Shown: piece by piece, positions 32,116-41,228 of the stretch
How positions within the stretch are numbered: the first letter of the stretch is position 1
Layout of the letters: every line of letters begins with the position of its first letter
Source: Bin87 sp965116785
GTDB taxonomy: Bacteria > Chloroflexota > Dehalococcoidia > Lucifugimonadales > UBA3495
NCBI GenBank assembly: GCA_965116785.1
Contig: OZ220731.1
Span: 1,054,001-1,118,000 of the forward strand
Direction: 5' to 3'
DNA length: 64,000 bases
Program-made: the position numbers and the translations under genes
Notes under the pieces: model-generated
The model's input: only the letters and a program-made list of their open reading frames with translations
The model's database searches: none
What the model was told of the DNA's origin: nothing

Positions 32116-34683
32116 TCAGCTCAGCCAGAATTGGGAACCGTCGCCGGATTTAAGCACCTCTATTCTGACCGGAAACAGATCCTTGAGATCGTCCAGGTGG
32201 GTTATGACGATGATCTTCTCAAAATCATCCTGGATGGACGCGAGGGCGTCTACGATGCGTTCGCGGCCGGCCGCGTCCTGGGTGCCGAAACCCTCGTCTA
32301 TGAACAGCGTGGGCAGGGGAAGCCCCATGCGCTGCGCCAGGACTTTGGACAAAGCGATCCGCAGCGCCAGGTTGATGCGAAACGCCTCGCCGCCGCTGAA
32401 GAGATCGTAACTTCGGGATCCCAGTTCGTCACTGACCAGGATGTCCAGGGTTTCGGCAATGTTGCCCGACTGGCGCACCCGCTGCGTCTCCAGTTTGACC
32501 GCCAGCCTGCTGTCCGTCATCCGGGCCAGCAACAAGTTCGCCTCGGCTTCAATCCGGGGCACCGCAGCGTCAATCAGCATAGCGGGAACGCCGCTGCGCC
32601 CGAAGGCCTGGTAAAGGTCAGCATAGACAGACTGCTCAGCGCCTGACGACGTACGGCGATTTTCAAGGGCGCAAATCTCCTCCCGGTACGACGCTCTGCG
32701 GTCGGCATCCCCGTGAAGCCTTCCCTGTCGCGCTAGCAAAGCGTCTCGTTCGGCCAGCAGGTCGGCCACCGCCTTGTCGGCATCCGCGGCTTCCCGTTCC
32801 GTTTCCGGCAGGTCGGCCGCTGCCAATTGGGCTTCAGCCAGGACCGCCCCTGCGCTCTGCAACTCTTCGTTAAGCCGGGTCAACTGGTGCCTGGACTGGC
32901 CCAGTGACGCTTCGTCACCAGGCAGGCGGACGCGGGCGTCCTCCAACCGCCTCAACTCGGAGTCCCAGTGTCGCAACGATCGGGTTTTTGCGATGGCCTC
33001 GTCGAGGCTCCGTTCATCGTAGCCCAGTTTCGCCGATGCCTCTTCCACTTTAGCCAGTTCGGTGCGCTGGTCAATCGCGAAGTCGTTTTCGGACAGAGCC
33101 AATTGCAGGCGTTCAAGACGCGGAAGAGAGGTTTCCAACTGGCTCGCTGCCTCTTCGCCCTGACGTTGTGACTGTTCGAGGCGACCGCGCTGCTGCTGCA
33201 ACCGTTGTTGGCGCTGGGAAAGCGCAGGTTCGCGTTGGGAAATTCCGGCCTGCAGATCTTCGAGCTTGGTGGACAAATCGTCCATGGATCGCTTGATGGC
33301 GTCGTGGCGGGTAAGCTTGGCTTGGATCTCCGCCTCATACCAGGCGGAAATGTCGCCGCAAGCGTCCTCGGTGAGCGGGGTCCGACACAGGGGGCACACC
33401 GCGTCCGCCGATTGCATCTCCCTTTGGTTGGAGCGCAGTTCCTTCCCCTCGGCGACACAACGGTCGAGGTCGGCCCGCCCCACAGCAATATCACGTTGCA
33501 GGTCCGCGGACTCGGCCATCTCCAGTTCGAGCGCGGAACGTTCGACGTCGAGCGCCGTCTCTGCCTCTTTCAGCGCCAGAAGTTCCCGGGACAGGTCGTC
33601 GAAGCGGGCAGCGGCCGGCCGAAGGACGCCGTCTATATGTTGCTTTAGCTGCGTCGCCTCGGCGGAAATTTCCGCGCCGGTACGCTCGATGGCAGCCTGC
33701 AAGTCGCTGCGGCGGTTCCGCAATCGGTCGTGCTCAGCCCGGACAGCTTGCAGGCGTTCCATTTCGGTTTGCGCCGCTTCCAGGGCACCGGCACCGGCGC
33801 AGATCTCTGCGGCGCGCTCCTCCAGCGCGTGCGCGTTAGCGATGCGCTCTGCGATAGCCGACGCAGCCGCTTCGGATTGGTCGATGTCGGTGCGAAGCAC
33901 GCTGATACGACGGCCGGCGGTTTCGGCTTCCTGCCGCTTCTGGCGCAACCCGGCAACCGCTTCTCGAAGTTGTTCGGCTTTGGCCGAACGCACCTTGACC
34001 TCGTCGCCAATCCGATCCAGCCGGGACGCGATTTCGCCCAGTTCTGCGCTCGGGTCCGGTATGGCTTCCAGCAGATTGCGATTTTGCGCCAGCGCGCCGT
34101 CCGTGCGGACGATTTCGGATTGCCAGTGGTCCCGGTGACCAGCGGCCGAACCCTGCAGCGTTTCGTACAAGCCCAGGTCGAGGACGGACGCCAGCACCGC
34201 CTTTCGCTCCGCCGGGGTCTTGCGCGTGAATTCGTCGGAGCGTCCCTGCAGGAGGAATGCCGTGTTGACGAAGGTGGTGTAGTCCATGCCGACGAGGCTC
34301 TGGATCTTCCAGTTGGTCTCACGAACCGAATTGCCGCTCATGGATCGGGCCTGCCCGCCATCATCCAGTATGAACAGGTCCACCTCGGTGCGTCCCTGAC
34401 CCGAGCGCCGCCGCCGGCGGATGGCGCGGTGTTCCTGTCCACGGGCCAAAAAATCCAATTCAACCCGGCACTCCGACTCGCCGTGGGCAATCAGGTCGTT
34501 GTGGTTCTGGGTTCCGGTGCGCGCCTGCCCCCAGAGGCACCACGTCATGGCGTCCAGCAGGGCCGACTTGCCGTGGCCGTTGGCTCCGCATAAGCACGCC
34601 ACGTGAATTCCGCGCAAATCCAAAGGCGGCACGTCGTCTCGGTAGCAAAGAAAGTTGCGGACCGACAGCCTGAGCGGGATCAT
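32116..34683 (-). CDS. SbcC/Rad50-like SMC-family ATPase
   Basis: 855 residues. The start at 34683 is chosen because MIPLRLSVRNFLCYRD is the standard N-terminus and a -10 box lies just upstream; the longer frame upstream is spurious. Walker A CGANGHGKSALLDAMTWCLW, then two long coiled-coil arms around a zinc hook CPLC (about residue 430), then the signature LFSGGEAFRINLALRIALSK and Walker B LFIDEGFGTQD. Rad50/SbcC works with the Mre11/SbcD nuclease to process DNA ends and hairpins. No sbcD is adjacent, so the partner must be elsewhere or this protein acts alone. Confidence 0.88.
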   Translation of the reverse strand: MIPLRLSVRNFLCYRDDVPPLDLRGIHVACLCGANGHGKSALLDAMTWCLWGQARTGTQNHNDLIAHGESECRVELDFLARGQEHRAIRRRRRSGQGRTEVDLFILDDGGQARSMSGNSVRETNWKIQSLVGMDYTTFVNTAFLLQGRSDEFTRKTPAERKAVLASVLDLGLYETLQGSAAGHRDHWQSEIVRTDGALAQNRNLLEAIPDPSAELGEIASRLDRIGDEVKVRSAKAEQLREAVAGLRQKRQEAETAGRRISVLRTDIDQSEAAASAIAERIANAHALEERAAEICAGAGALEAAQTEMERLQAVRAEHDRLRNRRSDLQAAIERTGAEISAEATQLKQHIDGVLRPAAARFDDLSRELLALKEAETALDVERSALELEMAESADLQRDIAVGRADLDRCVAEGKELRSNQREMQSADAVCPLCRTPLTEDACGDISAWYEAEIQAKLTRHDAIKRSMDDLSTKLEDLQAGISQREPALSQRQQRLQQQRGRLEQSQRQGEEAASQLETSLPRLERLQLALSENDFAIDQRTELAKVEEASAKLGYDERSLDEAIAKTRSLRHWDSELRRLEDARVRLPGDEASLGQSRHQLTRLNEELQSAGAVLAEAQLAAADLPETEREAADADKAVADLLAERDALLARQGRLHGDADRRASYREEICALENRRTSSGAEQSVYADLYQAFGRSGVPAMLIDAAVPRIEAEANLLLARMTDSRLAVKLETQRVRQSGNIAETLDILVSDELGSRSYDLFSGGEAFRINLALRIALSKVLAQRMGLPLPTLFIDEGFGTQDAAGRERIVDALASIQDDFEKIIVITHLDDLKDLFPVRIEVLKSGDGSQFWLS

Positions 34684-34693
34684 CGTATGCGCG

Positions 34694-34699
34694 ATTGTA
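34694..34699 (-). promoter_or_regulatory. -10 box directly upstream of the SbcC-like gene
   Basis: Minus-strand TACAAT (within GATACAAT) ending ten bases before the ATG at 34683. As with the FmdB gene, this spacing predicts a leaderless transcript. Confidence 0.45.
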
Positions 34700-34782
34700 T
34701 CACCGGCCGGCGTACGCCCGTACGATCGCGTCACGCTCGCCCGTTTGCATCTCGCCGGGCCAGTCGGCGGAGTTTGCAGTGA

Positions 34783-34788
34783 TACAAT
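34783..34788 (+). promoter_or_regulatory. -10 box before the ABC exporter genes
   Basis: TACAAT (within GATACAAT), 24 bases upstream of the ATP-binding protein start, in the divergent gap with the SbcC-like gene. No good -35 is seen. Confidence 0.4.
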
Positions 34789-34812
34789 TTTTGTCGGAGA
34801 AACATTCAATCG

Positions 34813-35604
34813 ATGCCGCCGCGCAATACTAAATCCGCCAAGGGGACCGGCCCCGTCATAGTTGTCGAGGAATTGCGCAAGCGTTACGGAGACATCCAGG
34901 CTGTCGACGGAATCTCTTTCGAGGTGCAGCGCGGGGAGGTATTCGCGCTCCTGGGCCCCAACGGGTCTGGCAAAACCACGACCGTCGAGATCATCGAGGG
35001 GATGCGTTCGGCGGACAGCGGCCGCGCCACCGTTGCCGGCATCGACGTGAGCCGCGATCCGAAGGCAGTCAAACAACTCATCGGCGTGCAGTTGCAGAGC
35101 AGCGCGTTTTTCGAGCATCTCAAACTCGCCGAACTGCTCAAGATGCTCGGCAGCATTTACCGGGTAAAGGTCGACCCCGACCCGCTGCTGGAGGCCGTGG
35201 ACCTGGGTGAGCGAAAATCGTCTTCCTTTCGGACATTGTCGGGCGGACAGAAGCAACGGTTCGCCATCGCCGCATCGCTGGTCAATGACCCGGAGGTCGT
35301 GTTCCTCGACGAGCCGACCACCGGTTTGGACCCCCAGGCACGGCGGTTGGTCTGGGACCTGGCGAAAACCTGGAAGCAGGAGGGTCGCACCGTAGTCCTG
35401 ACCACCCACTACATGGAGGAAGCCGAGGAACTGTGCGACCGGGTGGCGGTGATGGACAGCGGCGAAATCATTGCCATGGCCTCGCCTGCGGAACTGATTG
35501 ACCAATTGATCTCCCGGGGGTTCCATCGGGAGCAGGAAGTGCGCCTGGCCACCCTTGAGGACGTGTTCCTGGACCTGACCGGCCGGTCGCTGCGGGAGTT
35601 TTAG
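34813..35604 (+). CDS. ABC-2 type transporter ATP-binding protein
   Basis: 263 residues. Walker A LLGPNGSGKTTTVEIIEGMR, signature TLSGGQKQRFAIAASL, Walker B VVFLDEPTTGLDPQARR and the H-loop VVLTTHYMEEAEELCDRVAV are intact, as in drug/polysaccharide exporters of the CcmA/DrrA type. The C-terminus (ATLEDVFLDLTGRSLRE) is also characteristic. It would energise the permease encoded one base downstream. The exported compound is unknown. Confidence 0.9.
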   Translation: MPPRNTKSAKGTGPVIVVEELRKRYGDIQAVDGISFEVQRGEVFALLGPNGSGKTTTVEIIEGMRSADSGRATVAGIDVSRDPKAVKQLIGVQLQSSAFFEHLKLAELLKMLGSIYRVKVDPDPLLEAVDLGERKSSSFRTLSGGQKQRFAIAASLVNDPEVVFLDEPTTGLDPQARRLVWDLAKTWKQEGRTVVLTTHYMEEAEELCDRVAVMDSGEIIAMASPAELIDQLISRGFHREQEVRLATLEDVFLDLTGRSLREF

Positions 35605-35605
35605 C

Positions 35606-36685
35606 TTGCTTGGGAAGCCTTCCGTTTACCTGACCTGGTGGTCGATCAAGATGTGGTCGCGGGACCGGGCGGCCATGTTCTGGACGTTCTTCCTGCCGCT
35701 GGTAATCATGGTGATCTTCGGCCTGCTGAATTTCGGCGAGCTGGGCAAGGTTGACGTGGGGATCGTGGATCGTGCGGACAACGATGCCTCCCGGAAGTTC
35801 ATCGATGGATTGGCCGAGATCGACGCTCTCCGGATCTCGACCGGCGCGGCCGAGGCGGAACAGGCGGCTTTGTCCGACGGAAAACGCGACCTGGTCATCG
35901 TGTTGCCGGAGGACTTGGCCGTCGCCCCGGGTGGCAGCCAGATCGTCGCCTGGTACCACGGCAGCCGGTTGACCGAGGCGCGGCTCGGCCTCACGGTCAT
36001 GCAGTCGGCCGTCGACCAGTTGAATTTCGCCATCACCGGCGCCGAGCGAGTAGTGACGCTCACGGAAGAGGCAGTGGAAGCGCGGGACCTGGGGTACATC
36101 GATTTCCTGATGCCCGGCGTGATCGGCATGGCGATCATGCAATTGGGGTTGTTCAGCGTGGCATTCAGCTTCGTGACGATGAAACGCGAGGGAGTGTTGC
36201 GCCGTCTCCTGGCTACGCCGTTGGACCCGACTTCGCTGCTGGTGGCCCAAGTGATCACGAAGCTGATTGTGGTGCTGATCCAAACGGTGATCCTGGCCGC
36301 GGTGGCCGTGTTCCTGTTCGGCGCGGAATTCGCCGGCAACTTCTTTGCCGTCATGCTGGCCGCCGCCATGGGCGGCGCCGTCTTCCTGGCCATGGGGTTC
36401 GCCGTGTCGGGTTGGGCGCGCACGGAGCAACAGGCGGCGCCGCTGGCGAACATCGTATCGCTGCCGATGATGTTCCTGTCGGGGGTGTTCTTTTCTCGGG
36501 ACGTTCTTCCCGCTATCCTGCAAAGGATTACCGATTTTCTGCCGCTGACCTATTTGGTCGAGGCCATTCGGGGCATGACCGTGGAAGGGGACACGGTCTT
36601 GATGCAATGGCCGAATTTTCTGGGCCTGGCGGTGTGGCTTGTGGTAGCGTTCGTGATAGCCAACCGCACGTTTCGCTGGGAATGA
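35606..36685 (+). CDS. ABC-2 type transporter permease
   Basis: 359 residues from a TTG start one base after the ATPase stop. The topology fits ABC-2 permeases: one N-terminal membrane segment (AAMFWTFFLPLVIMVIFGLL), a large extracytoplasmic domain (about 45-170), then five or six hydrophobic segments (FLMPGVIGMAIMQLGLFSV, VLIQTVILAAVAVFLFG, AMGGAVFLAMGFAVSG, VSLPMMFLSGVFFS, LGLAVWLVVAFVIA). LATPLDPTSLLVAQV is the family's cytoplasmic coupling region. Substrate unknown. Confidence 0.88.
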   Translation: MLGKPSVYLTWWSIKMWSRDRAAMFWTFFLPLVIMVIFGLLNFGELGKVDVGIVDRADNDASRKFIDGLAEIDALRISTGAAEAEQAALSDGKRDLVIVLPEDLAVAPGGSQIVAWYHGSRLTEARLGLTVMQSAVDQLNFAITGAERVVTLTEEAVEARDLGYIDFLMPGVIGMAIMQLGLFSVAFSFVTMKREGVLRRLLATPLDPTSLLVAQVITKLIVVLIQTVILAAVAVFLFGAEFAGNFFAVMLAAAMGGAVFLAMGFAVSGWARTEQQAAPLANIVSLPMMFLSGVFFSRDVLPAILQRITDFLPLTYLVEAIRGMTVEGDTVLMQWPNFLGLAVWLVVAFVIANRTFRWE

Positions 36686-36733
36686 CACCGCCAACTTGCA
36701 AGACCTGAGCCGATTCTACGGGAGTGTGCCGGG

Positions 36734-38059
36734 ATGTTTGACAATCTGACCGATCGATTGACCGGAATTTTCAGCCGATTGCAGGGCAAGGGCCGGCTCA
36801 CGGAAAAAGACATCGATGACGCGCTGGGCCAGGTGCGCCGTTCGTTGCTCGAGGCCGACGTGAACTTCCGTGTCGCGCGTGAGTTCGTGGCGACGGTCAA
36901 GGAGCGCGCGCTGACCGGCGAGGTCCTGGAGAGCCTGTCGCCGGGCCAGCAGGTGGTCAAGATTGTCCACGAGGAATTGACCGCCGTGCTCAGCGCCGGC
37001 GACCATCGTCTCACGCCGGCGAGCCAGTTGCCCTCCGTGCTGATGCTGGTCGGGTTGCAGGGTTCCGGCAAGACCACCACGGCCGCAAAACTCGCGCTGC
37101 AGATGAAGCGGCAGCAACACAACCCGATGCTTGTCGCCGCCGACCTGCGCCGCCCCGCGGCCATCGCCCAACTCCAGTCCCTGGGCAAGCAACTGGACAT
37201 TCCGGTGTATTCGGAGGAACCGGGCTCCGCCACGCCCGCCAGTGTAGCCGCCGCCGGAGTCAAAAGAGCCACCGAGCTGGCGCTGACCTGGGCCATCGTG
37301 GACACCGGTGGGCGTCTGCACATCGACGACGAGTTAATGACAGAACTGGAAGAGGTCAAGCGGGCGGTTTCGCCTTTCCAGACCATCCTGGTAGTGGATG
37401 CCATGACCGGCCAGGACGCGGTCAACGCCGCCGAGGAGTTTCACCAGCGCGTGGGACTGGACGGGCTGATCCTGTCCAAGATGGATGGTGACGCCCGCGG
37501 CGGAGCTGCGCTGTCGGTAACTCGCGTGACCGGCGTCCCCATTAAGTACATCGGCACCGGCGAGCGCAGCGACGCGCTGGAGCAGTTCCATCCGGATCGG
37601 ATGGCCTCCCGCATCCTGGCCATGGGCGATGTGCTGACACTGATCGAGCGCGCCCAGGAAGCCGTCGACGAGGAGAAGGCCCGCGAATTAGAACGCAAGA
37701 TGCGCACCGCGTCTTTCACGCTGGACGATTTTCTCGATCAAATCCAGGGCGTAAAAAAAATGGGCGGCCTGGCCTCGGTGATGGACATGATGCCCGGACT
37801 GGGCCGGCAGTCAAAGAAGATGCAGGACCAGTTGGATGAGTCGGAGCTGAAGAAAACCGAAGCGATCATCCGCTCCATGACGATGGAAGAACGGGAAAAG
37901 CCAGAGATCATCAAGGGCAGCCGGCGCCGGCGAATTGCCCTGGGTAGCGGCACCAATCCGTCGGACGTGAACCGGGTGCTCAACCAGTTCAAGCAGACTC
38001 AGCGGCTGATGCGCCAGTTCTCCAACAACCCCAAGGGGTTGATGCGCATGCTGCGCTGA
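36734..38059 (+). CDS. ffh: Signal recognition particle GTPase Ffh
   Basis: 441 residues, full length. It binds signal sequences of nascent membrane proteins and, with 4.5S RNA and FtsY, targets ribosomes to the membrane. N domain (LTEKDIDDALGQVRRSLLEA), G domain with G1 LVGLQGSGKTTTAAKLAL, ADLRRPAAIAQL, G4-type SKMDGDARGG and IGTGERSDALEQFHPDRMAS; Met-rich M domain (FLDQIQGVKKMGGLASVMDM to the C-terminal MRQFSNNPKGLMRML). The G3 motif reads DTGGR rather than the near-universal DTAGR. It may follow the ABC-2 genes in one transcript (48-base gap). Confidence 0.95.
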   Translation: MFDNLTDRLTGIFSRLQGKGRLTEKDIDDALGQVRRSLLEADVNFRVAREFVATVKERALTGEVLESLSPGQQVVKIVHEELTAVLSAGDHRLTPASQLPSVLMLVGLQGSGKTTTAAKLALQMKRQQHNPMLVAADLRRPAAIAQLQSLGKQLDIPVYSEEPGSATPASVAAAGVKRATELALTWAIVDTGGRLHIDDELMTELEEVKRAVSPFQTILVVDAMTGQDAVNAAEEFHQRVGLDGLILSKMDGDARGGAALSVTRVTGVPIKYIGTGERSDALEQFHPDRMASRILAMGDVLTLIERAQEAVDEEKARELERKMRTASFTLDDFLDQIQGVKKMGGLASVMDMMPGLGRQSKKMQDQLDESELKKTEAIIRSMTMEEREKPEIIKGSRRRRIALGSGTNPSDVNRVLNQFKQTQRLMRQFSNNPKGLMRMLR

Positions 38060-38069
38060 TCACCGGTCA

Positions 38070-39002
38070 CTAGGAACCGGCGATTCGCCCAGTACGAAGC
38101 GCCGCGAACAGGTACGAGGTGGCGTAGGATCGCCATGGCGACCAACGTTCGGAGAATTCGAGCAGCTGGCGGTCGTCGATCTCCTCGCCGCCGAAGTACA
38201 GGCTGCTGACAGTCCGGCGCAACGCCAGGTCACCTATCGGAAATCCGTCGGGGCGGGCCAAGGCGCGGACCAACACCCACTGGGCGGTCCATTGGCCAAC
38301 GCCACGCATGGCGACCATACGCTCCACCACCTCGTCGTCCTCGAGGTCATGCACGCCGTCCAGGTTGTCACCCGAATCCACAGCGGACCGGGCGATCCCC
38401 TGGATGTACTCGGCCTTTCGGTAGCTCAGCTTGAGCTGGCGCAAGTCATCGACCTCGGCGACCGCCAGGGATTCGGCGCGAGGGAAGGCGTACCATTCGC
38501 GGTCGGCGATGGTCGCCCGGACACCATAGTTCTCGACCAGCAGGCTGCGGATTATCCGGGAAACGTTGGTTGCAATCTGCTGTCCCAACACAGCCTGAAC
38601 CAGCGCCTCGTACACCGATGCGGTGCGGGTATTGTGATACCCGTAGAAATCGTTGACCACGTCGGACAGCACCGTATCCCCGGTCACCGCATCATAAAAG
38701 GGCCGGAGGTCCTGGTCGCAGCCCAGCAGCCACTTGATTTGACGCCCCGCGCGATCGGCGTCGGCATCGGTGAGGTCGTCCCCGGTCAACTCCACTGACA
38801 ACTCAGGGTGGTCTACAGAACCCACCGAGTGCACTTTGGCCAGTGCGACCGTTTCGCCCAGATCCAGGAGCCGGATGTAGCGGTCATCGACGTACTCCTC
38901 GGTCTTGAACTGCTGCTCGCGGGAATAGTTCGGCTGCCCGGCGGTCAGTTCGAAGTCGTAGGGTGGGACCGGACGCACGGTGGTGACCAGGGTGGTTTCC
39001 AT
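38070..39002 (-). CDS. AlkA-like HhH-GPD DNA glycosylase
   Basis: 310 residues. An N-terminal domain of about 110 residues precedes the helix-hairpin-helix glycosylase fold: ASVYEALVQAVLGQQIATNV, then the hairpin RMVAMRGVGQWTAQWVLVRA with the catalytic-type Asp in FPIGDLALRRTV. This is the DNA-3-methyladenine glycosylase II / archaeal-bacterial OGG type; the exact damaged base is not certain. Its ATG overlaps the ThpR stop by one base (TGATG), so translation is coupled. Confidence 0.85.
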   Translation of the reverse strand: METTLVTTVRPVPPYDFELTAGQPNYSREQQFKTEEYVDDRYIRLLDLGETVALAKVHSVGSVDHPELSVELTGDDLTDADADRAGRQIKWLLGCDQDLRPFYDAVTGDTVLSDVVNDFYGYHNTRTASVYEALVQAVLGQQIATNVSRIIRSLLVENYGVRATIADREWYAFPRAESLAVAEVDDLRQLKLSYRKAEYIQGIARSAVDSGDNLDGVHDLEDDEVVERMVAMRGVGQWTAQWVLVRALARPDGFPIGDLALRRTVSSLYFGGEEIDDRQLLEFSERWSPWRSYATSYLFAALRTGRIAGS

Positions 39003-39589
39003 CAGATCTTTACCTCTCCCAAGCTGGAGTACTGGGCGCCCCGTGGCGTCAGCACGCTGCGGTACAACCTAACGGTGTCGGGGCGCCAACTGCGGATAGC
39101 CGGGAGCCTGGCGCTTGCGACGACATCGTATATGGTCTGGCGTTGACGCGGACTCACCCGGTCGCGCACCCGACCCAGGGTCAGGTGCGGCCGGAATGGG
39201 CGGCCATCCGTCGGCCACCCGAGAACCCCTACTGCCTGCTCGGCGCGCTGGTGCAGATCCTCCAGGCTTTCGGCGCCGCCGGACACTCCAGCCCAAATCA
39301 CCCGCGGATTTCGTCCCGCGGGAAACGTTCCCAGCGCCGACATGGTGAGCAACGGCGGGCTGCTGTCAGCGAAATTATCGACGATGCCGTCGAGGATCCG
39401 GGGCGCGATGCGGGCGTCCGTAGGGCCGAGGAATTTCAGCGTCAAATGTATGCCTCCGGGGGACACCCACCGCACGCCGCTGGGCAACGCCCGGCTCAAC
39501 TCTTTGATGGTTTCACTCAGTTGACCGATCCACTCGTCGGGCAACGGCAGCGCGATGAACGTGCGGAGGGTCTCGGAGTGGGTGCTCAC
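39002..39589 (-). CDS. thpR: RNA 2',3'-cyclic phosphodiesterase (2'-5' RNA ligase family)
   Basis: 195 residues. The two HxTx catalytic motifs are present in HLTLKFLGPTDARI and HLTLGRVRDRV, and the opening RTFIALPLPDEW is typical. The enzyme opens 2',3'-cyclic phosphates on RNA. The start overlaps the stop of the upstream fusion gene (ATGA), and the stop overlaps the AlkA-like start, so all three are translated from one message. Confidence 0.9.
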   Translation of the reverse strand: MSTHSETLRTFIALPLPDEWIGQLSETIKELSRALPSGVRWVSPGGIHLTLKFLGPTDARIAPRILDGIVDNFADSSPPLLTMSALGTFPAGRNPRVIWAGVSGGAESLEDLHQRAEQAVGVLGWPTDGRPFRPHLTLGRVRDRVSPRQRQTIYDVVASARLPAIRSWRPDTVRLYRSVLTPRGAQYSSLGEVKI

Positions 39590-40971
39590 GAGGTCAACTC
39601 GACCCGCCAGCGATTCAACTCCACGTACCAGGACGCCAGATCGTCCAGCGAATACTTTGCGTTGGCCGGACTCGGGTTGGGCAGAACGAACACGCGGGTG
39701 GCGCCAATTTCAAGTTTCTGCCTGCCGAGTTCGAGATTGCCCGCGCTTTTGATCCCCTCACCGTGGCGCAGGTAAGCGCGGTAGGCGGTGAGGCCCTGGA
39801 AGCAGGCGATTCGGGGGGCATGGCGCAGCAGCTTGGCACGCAGCGCCGGGGCGTCCCGGCGGTAGTCGGCGGCAGCAAGGCCGGACGCCTGGCTGGTGGC
39901 GCGCTTGACCACATCCGTGAATCCGATGCCATCCGCCAGCAACTCGGCATCGTCCTCAGGTCCGACAGGCCGGCCGACGAAGTTGGAGGCGGACAGAGCA
40001 GGCCAGAATCGGTTGCGGGGATTGGCAAAGTAGTGGCCGGCCTGAACCGAACGGGTGGACGGGTTCAGACCAATAAGCACGATGTCCAGACCGGGTCTCA
40101 GATAATCGGGCAACGTTGCCATTGACCCCTCGCGGGCGCCGAGCATGAACGATGCGTTCGCTCCCATTATGTCTGAGACGTCTTGCTCGGACAGGACTGC
40201 GGAGCGGACATAATCGATGACCCGGTGATGGGTCAACAGCGGATAATCGGTTCCGAAAAGGATACGGTCCGCACCTGCGGTCATGGCTGCGGCAACGATG
40301 GCCGACGACCGATAAAGAAAAGGCAGCGCGGCGGTGTCGTACCAAACGTTGCTCAGGGCGTCGGCGACCTCCGGCATCGAGGCATAGAAGGGCAGGCCGC
40401 CGCCCAGATGAGCGAACACCATGCGGGTGTCCGGGAAGTTCATGGCGAATTGGAGCAGACGATCCGGGGTGGTGGAACCCTTGCCCGGATATTGATGGCC
40501 CACAGGTTCTGAGGCATGAACCACGATTGGCGCGTCGCGGGACCGCAGCAGCGTCATCAGCGGCTCCATGACTGCGGCGTCAGCGAGGTCGAACCCCTGG
40601 CTGTCCGCGTGAAGCTCGCCGATGCCGGAAGCGCCGGCGTCCAGGCACCGTCGGGCTTCGTGTACGGCGGGGTCACCCCACCTCGGATTCACGGATGCGT
40701 AGGCGGTTATGCGGTCCGGGTGCGTCTTGGCTGCCCGGACCAAGTAGTCGTTGGCTTCGGCCGCTATGTCCGGATCGGTCCAGCCAAACCCCATGGCCAC
40801 CGCGTGGTCGACCCCGGCGGTGTCCATGTCCCGCAGCAGTCTCTCGGCATCCGCGAATCGCCCGCCGGCCTCAGGAAACAGCGCGGCATACGTGGCGTCC
40901 AGTGCGGTCAGCTCATCGTGTCGGGAGCGGAAATCTGGTGGGAGTATGTGGCAGTGGCTGTCGATTATCAT
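39586..40971 (-). CDS. Fusion of an amidohydrolase with a Mug-type uracil/thymine DNA glycosylase
   Basis: 461 residues. I start at 40971 where MIIDSHCHILP begins; the 18-residue upstream leader has no similarity. Residues 1 to about 290 are an amidohydrolase_2 TIM barrel: metal site DSHCH, GELHADSQGFD, APIVVHASE, VFAHLGGGLPF and ADRILFGTDYPLL, ending in the family's natural C-terminus IMGANASFMLGA. About ten residues later a complete Mug/TDG domain begins: LDIVLIGLNPSTRSVQAGHY with FANPRNRFWPAL, then IGFTDVVKRAT and a late VFVLPNPSPANAKY. Mug removes uracil or thymine from G mismatches. No stop separates the halves; a Met (GSMATLPDYL) could allow internal initiation. Confidence 0.82.
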   Translation of the reverse strand: MIIDSHCHILPPDFRSRHDELTALDATYAALFPEAGGRFADAERLLRDMDTAGVDHAVAMGFGWTDPDIAAEANDYLVRAAKTHPDRITAYASVNPRWGDPAVHEARRCLDAGASGIGELHADSQGFDLADAAVMEPLMTLLRSRDAPIVVHASEPVGHQYPGKGSTTPDRLLQFAMNFPDTRMVFAHLGGGLPFYASMPEVADALSNVWYDTAALPFLYRSSAIVAAAMTAGADRILFGTDYPLLTHHRVIDYVRSAVLSEQDVSDIMGANASFMLGAREGSMATLPDYLRPGLDIVLIGLNPSTRSVQAGHYFANPRNRFWPALSASNFVGRPVGPEDDAELLADGIGFTDVVKRATSQASGLAAADYRRDAPALRAKLLRHAPRIACFQGLTAYRAYLRHGEGIKSAGNLELGRQKLEIGATRVFVLPNPSPANAKYSLDDLASWYVELNRWRVELTS

Positions 40972-41153
40972 CGGCGGTCTTGCACCATGGGAGCCGTCGT
41001 GACCCGATGGGCCAGTATAGCCCAACGTTGGGCGTCGGCAGTTTCTTTGAATGGGTCAAGACAACGCTTGCCGGCCGTATACAGCGAAAAATTGGTTGGG
41101 GTTTGAGTGTCGGGAATGACGGGTCGGACTGCTCGTGCTCCGGGCAGAACTTA
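40972..41153. other. Divergent intergenic region, nothing further seen
   Basis: The left part would hold the promoter of the minus-strand repair cluster but no clear boxes are visible. The right end leads into the transketolase promoter. Confidence 0.4.
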
Positions 41154-41182
41154 TAGACAGGGTTACAGGCCGGGAATATAAT
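41154..41182 (+). promoter_or_regulatory. Sigma70-type promoter of the transketolase genes
   Basis: TAGACA (41154-41159), a 17-base spacer and a perfect TATAAT (41177-41182). The predicted start of transcription (~41189) excludes the upstream TTG at 41184 as initiation codon and supports the TTG at 41229. Confidence 0.7.
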
Positions 41183-41228
41183 TTTGGCGGCTCGCATTAT
41201 TATCCGTTTCTATATCGCAGGTGACGTT

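Noticed and set aside
35468..36694. 408-codon minus-strand open frame, very His/Arg/Gln-rich
   Set aside because: Antisense to the ABC-2 permease; no recognisable protein.
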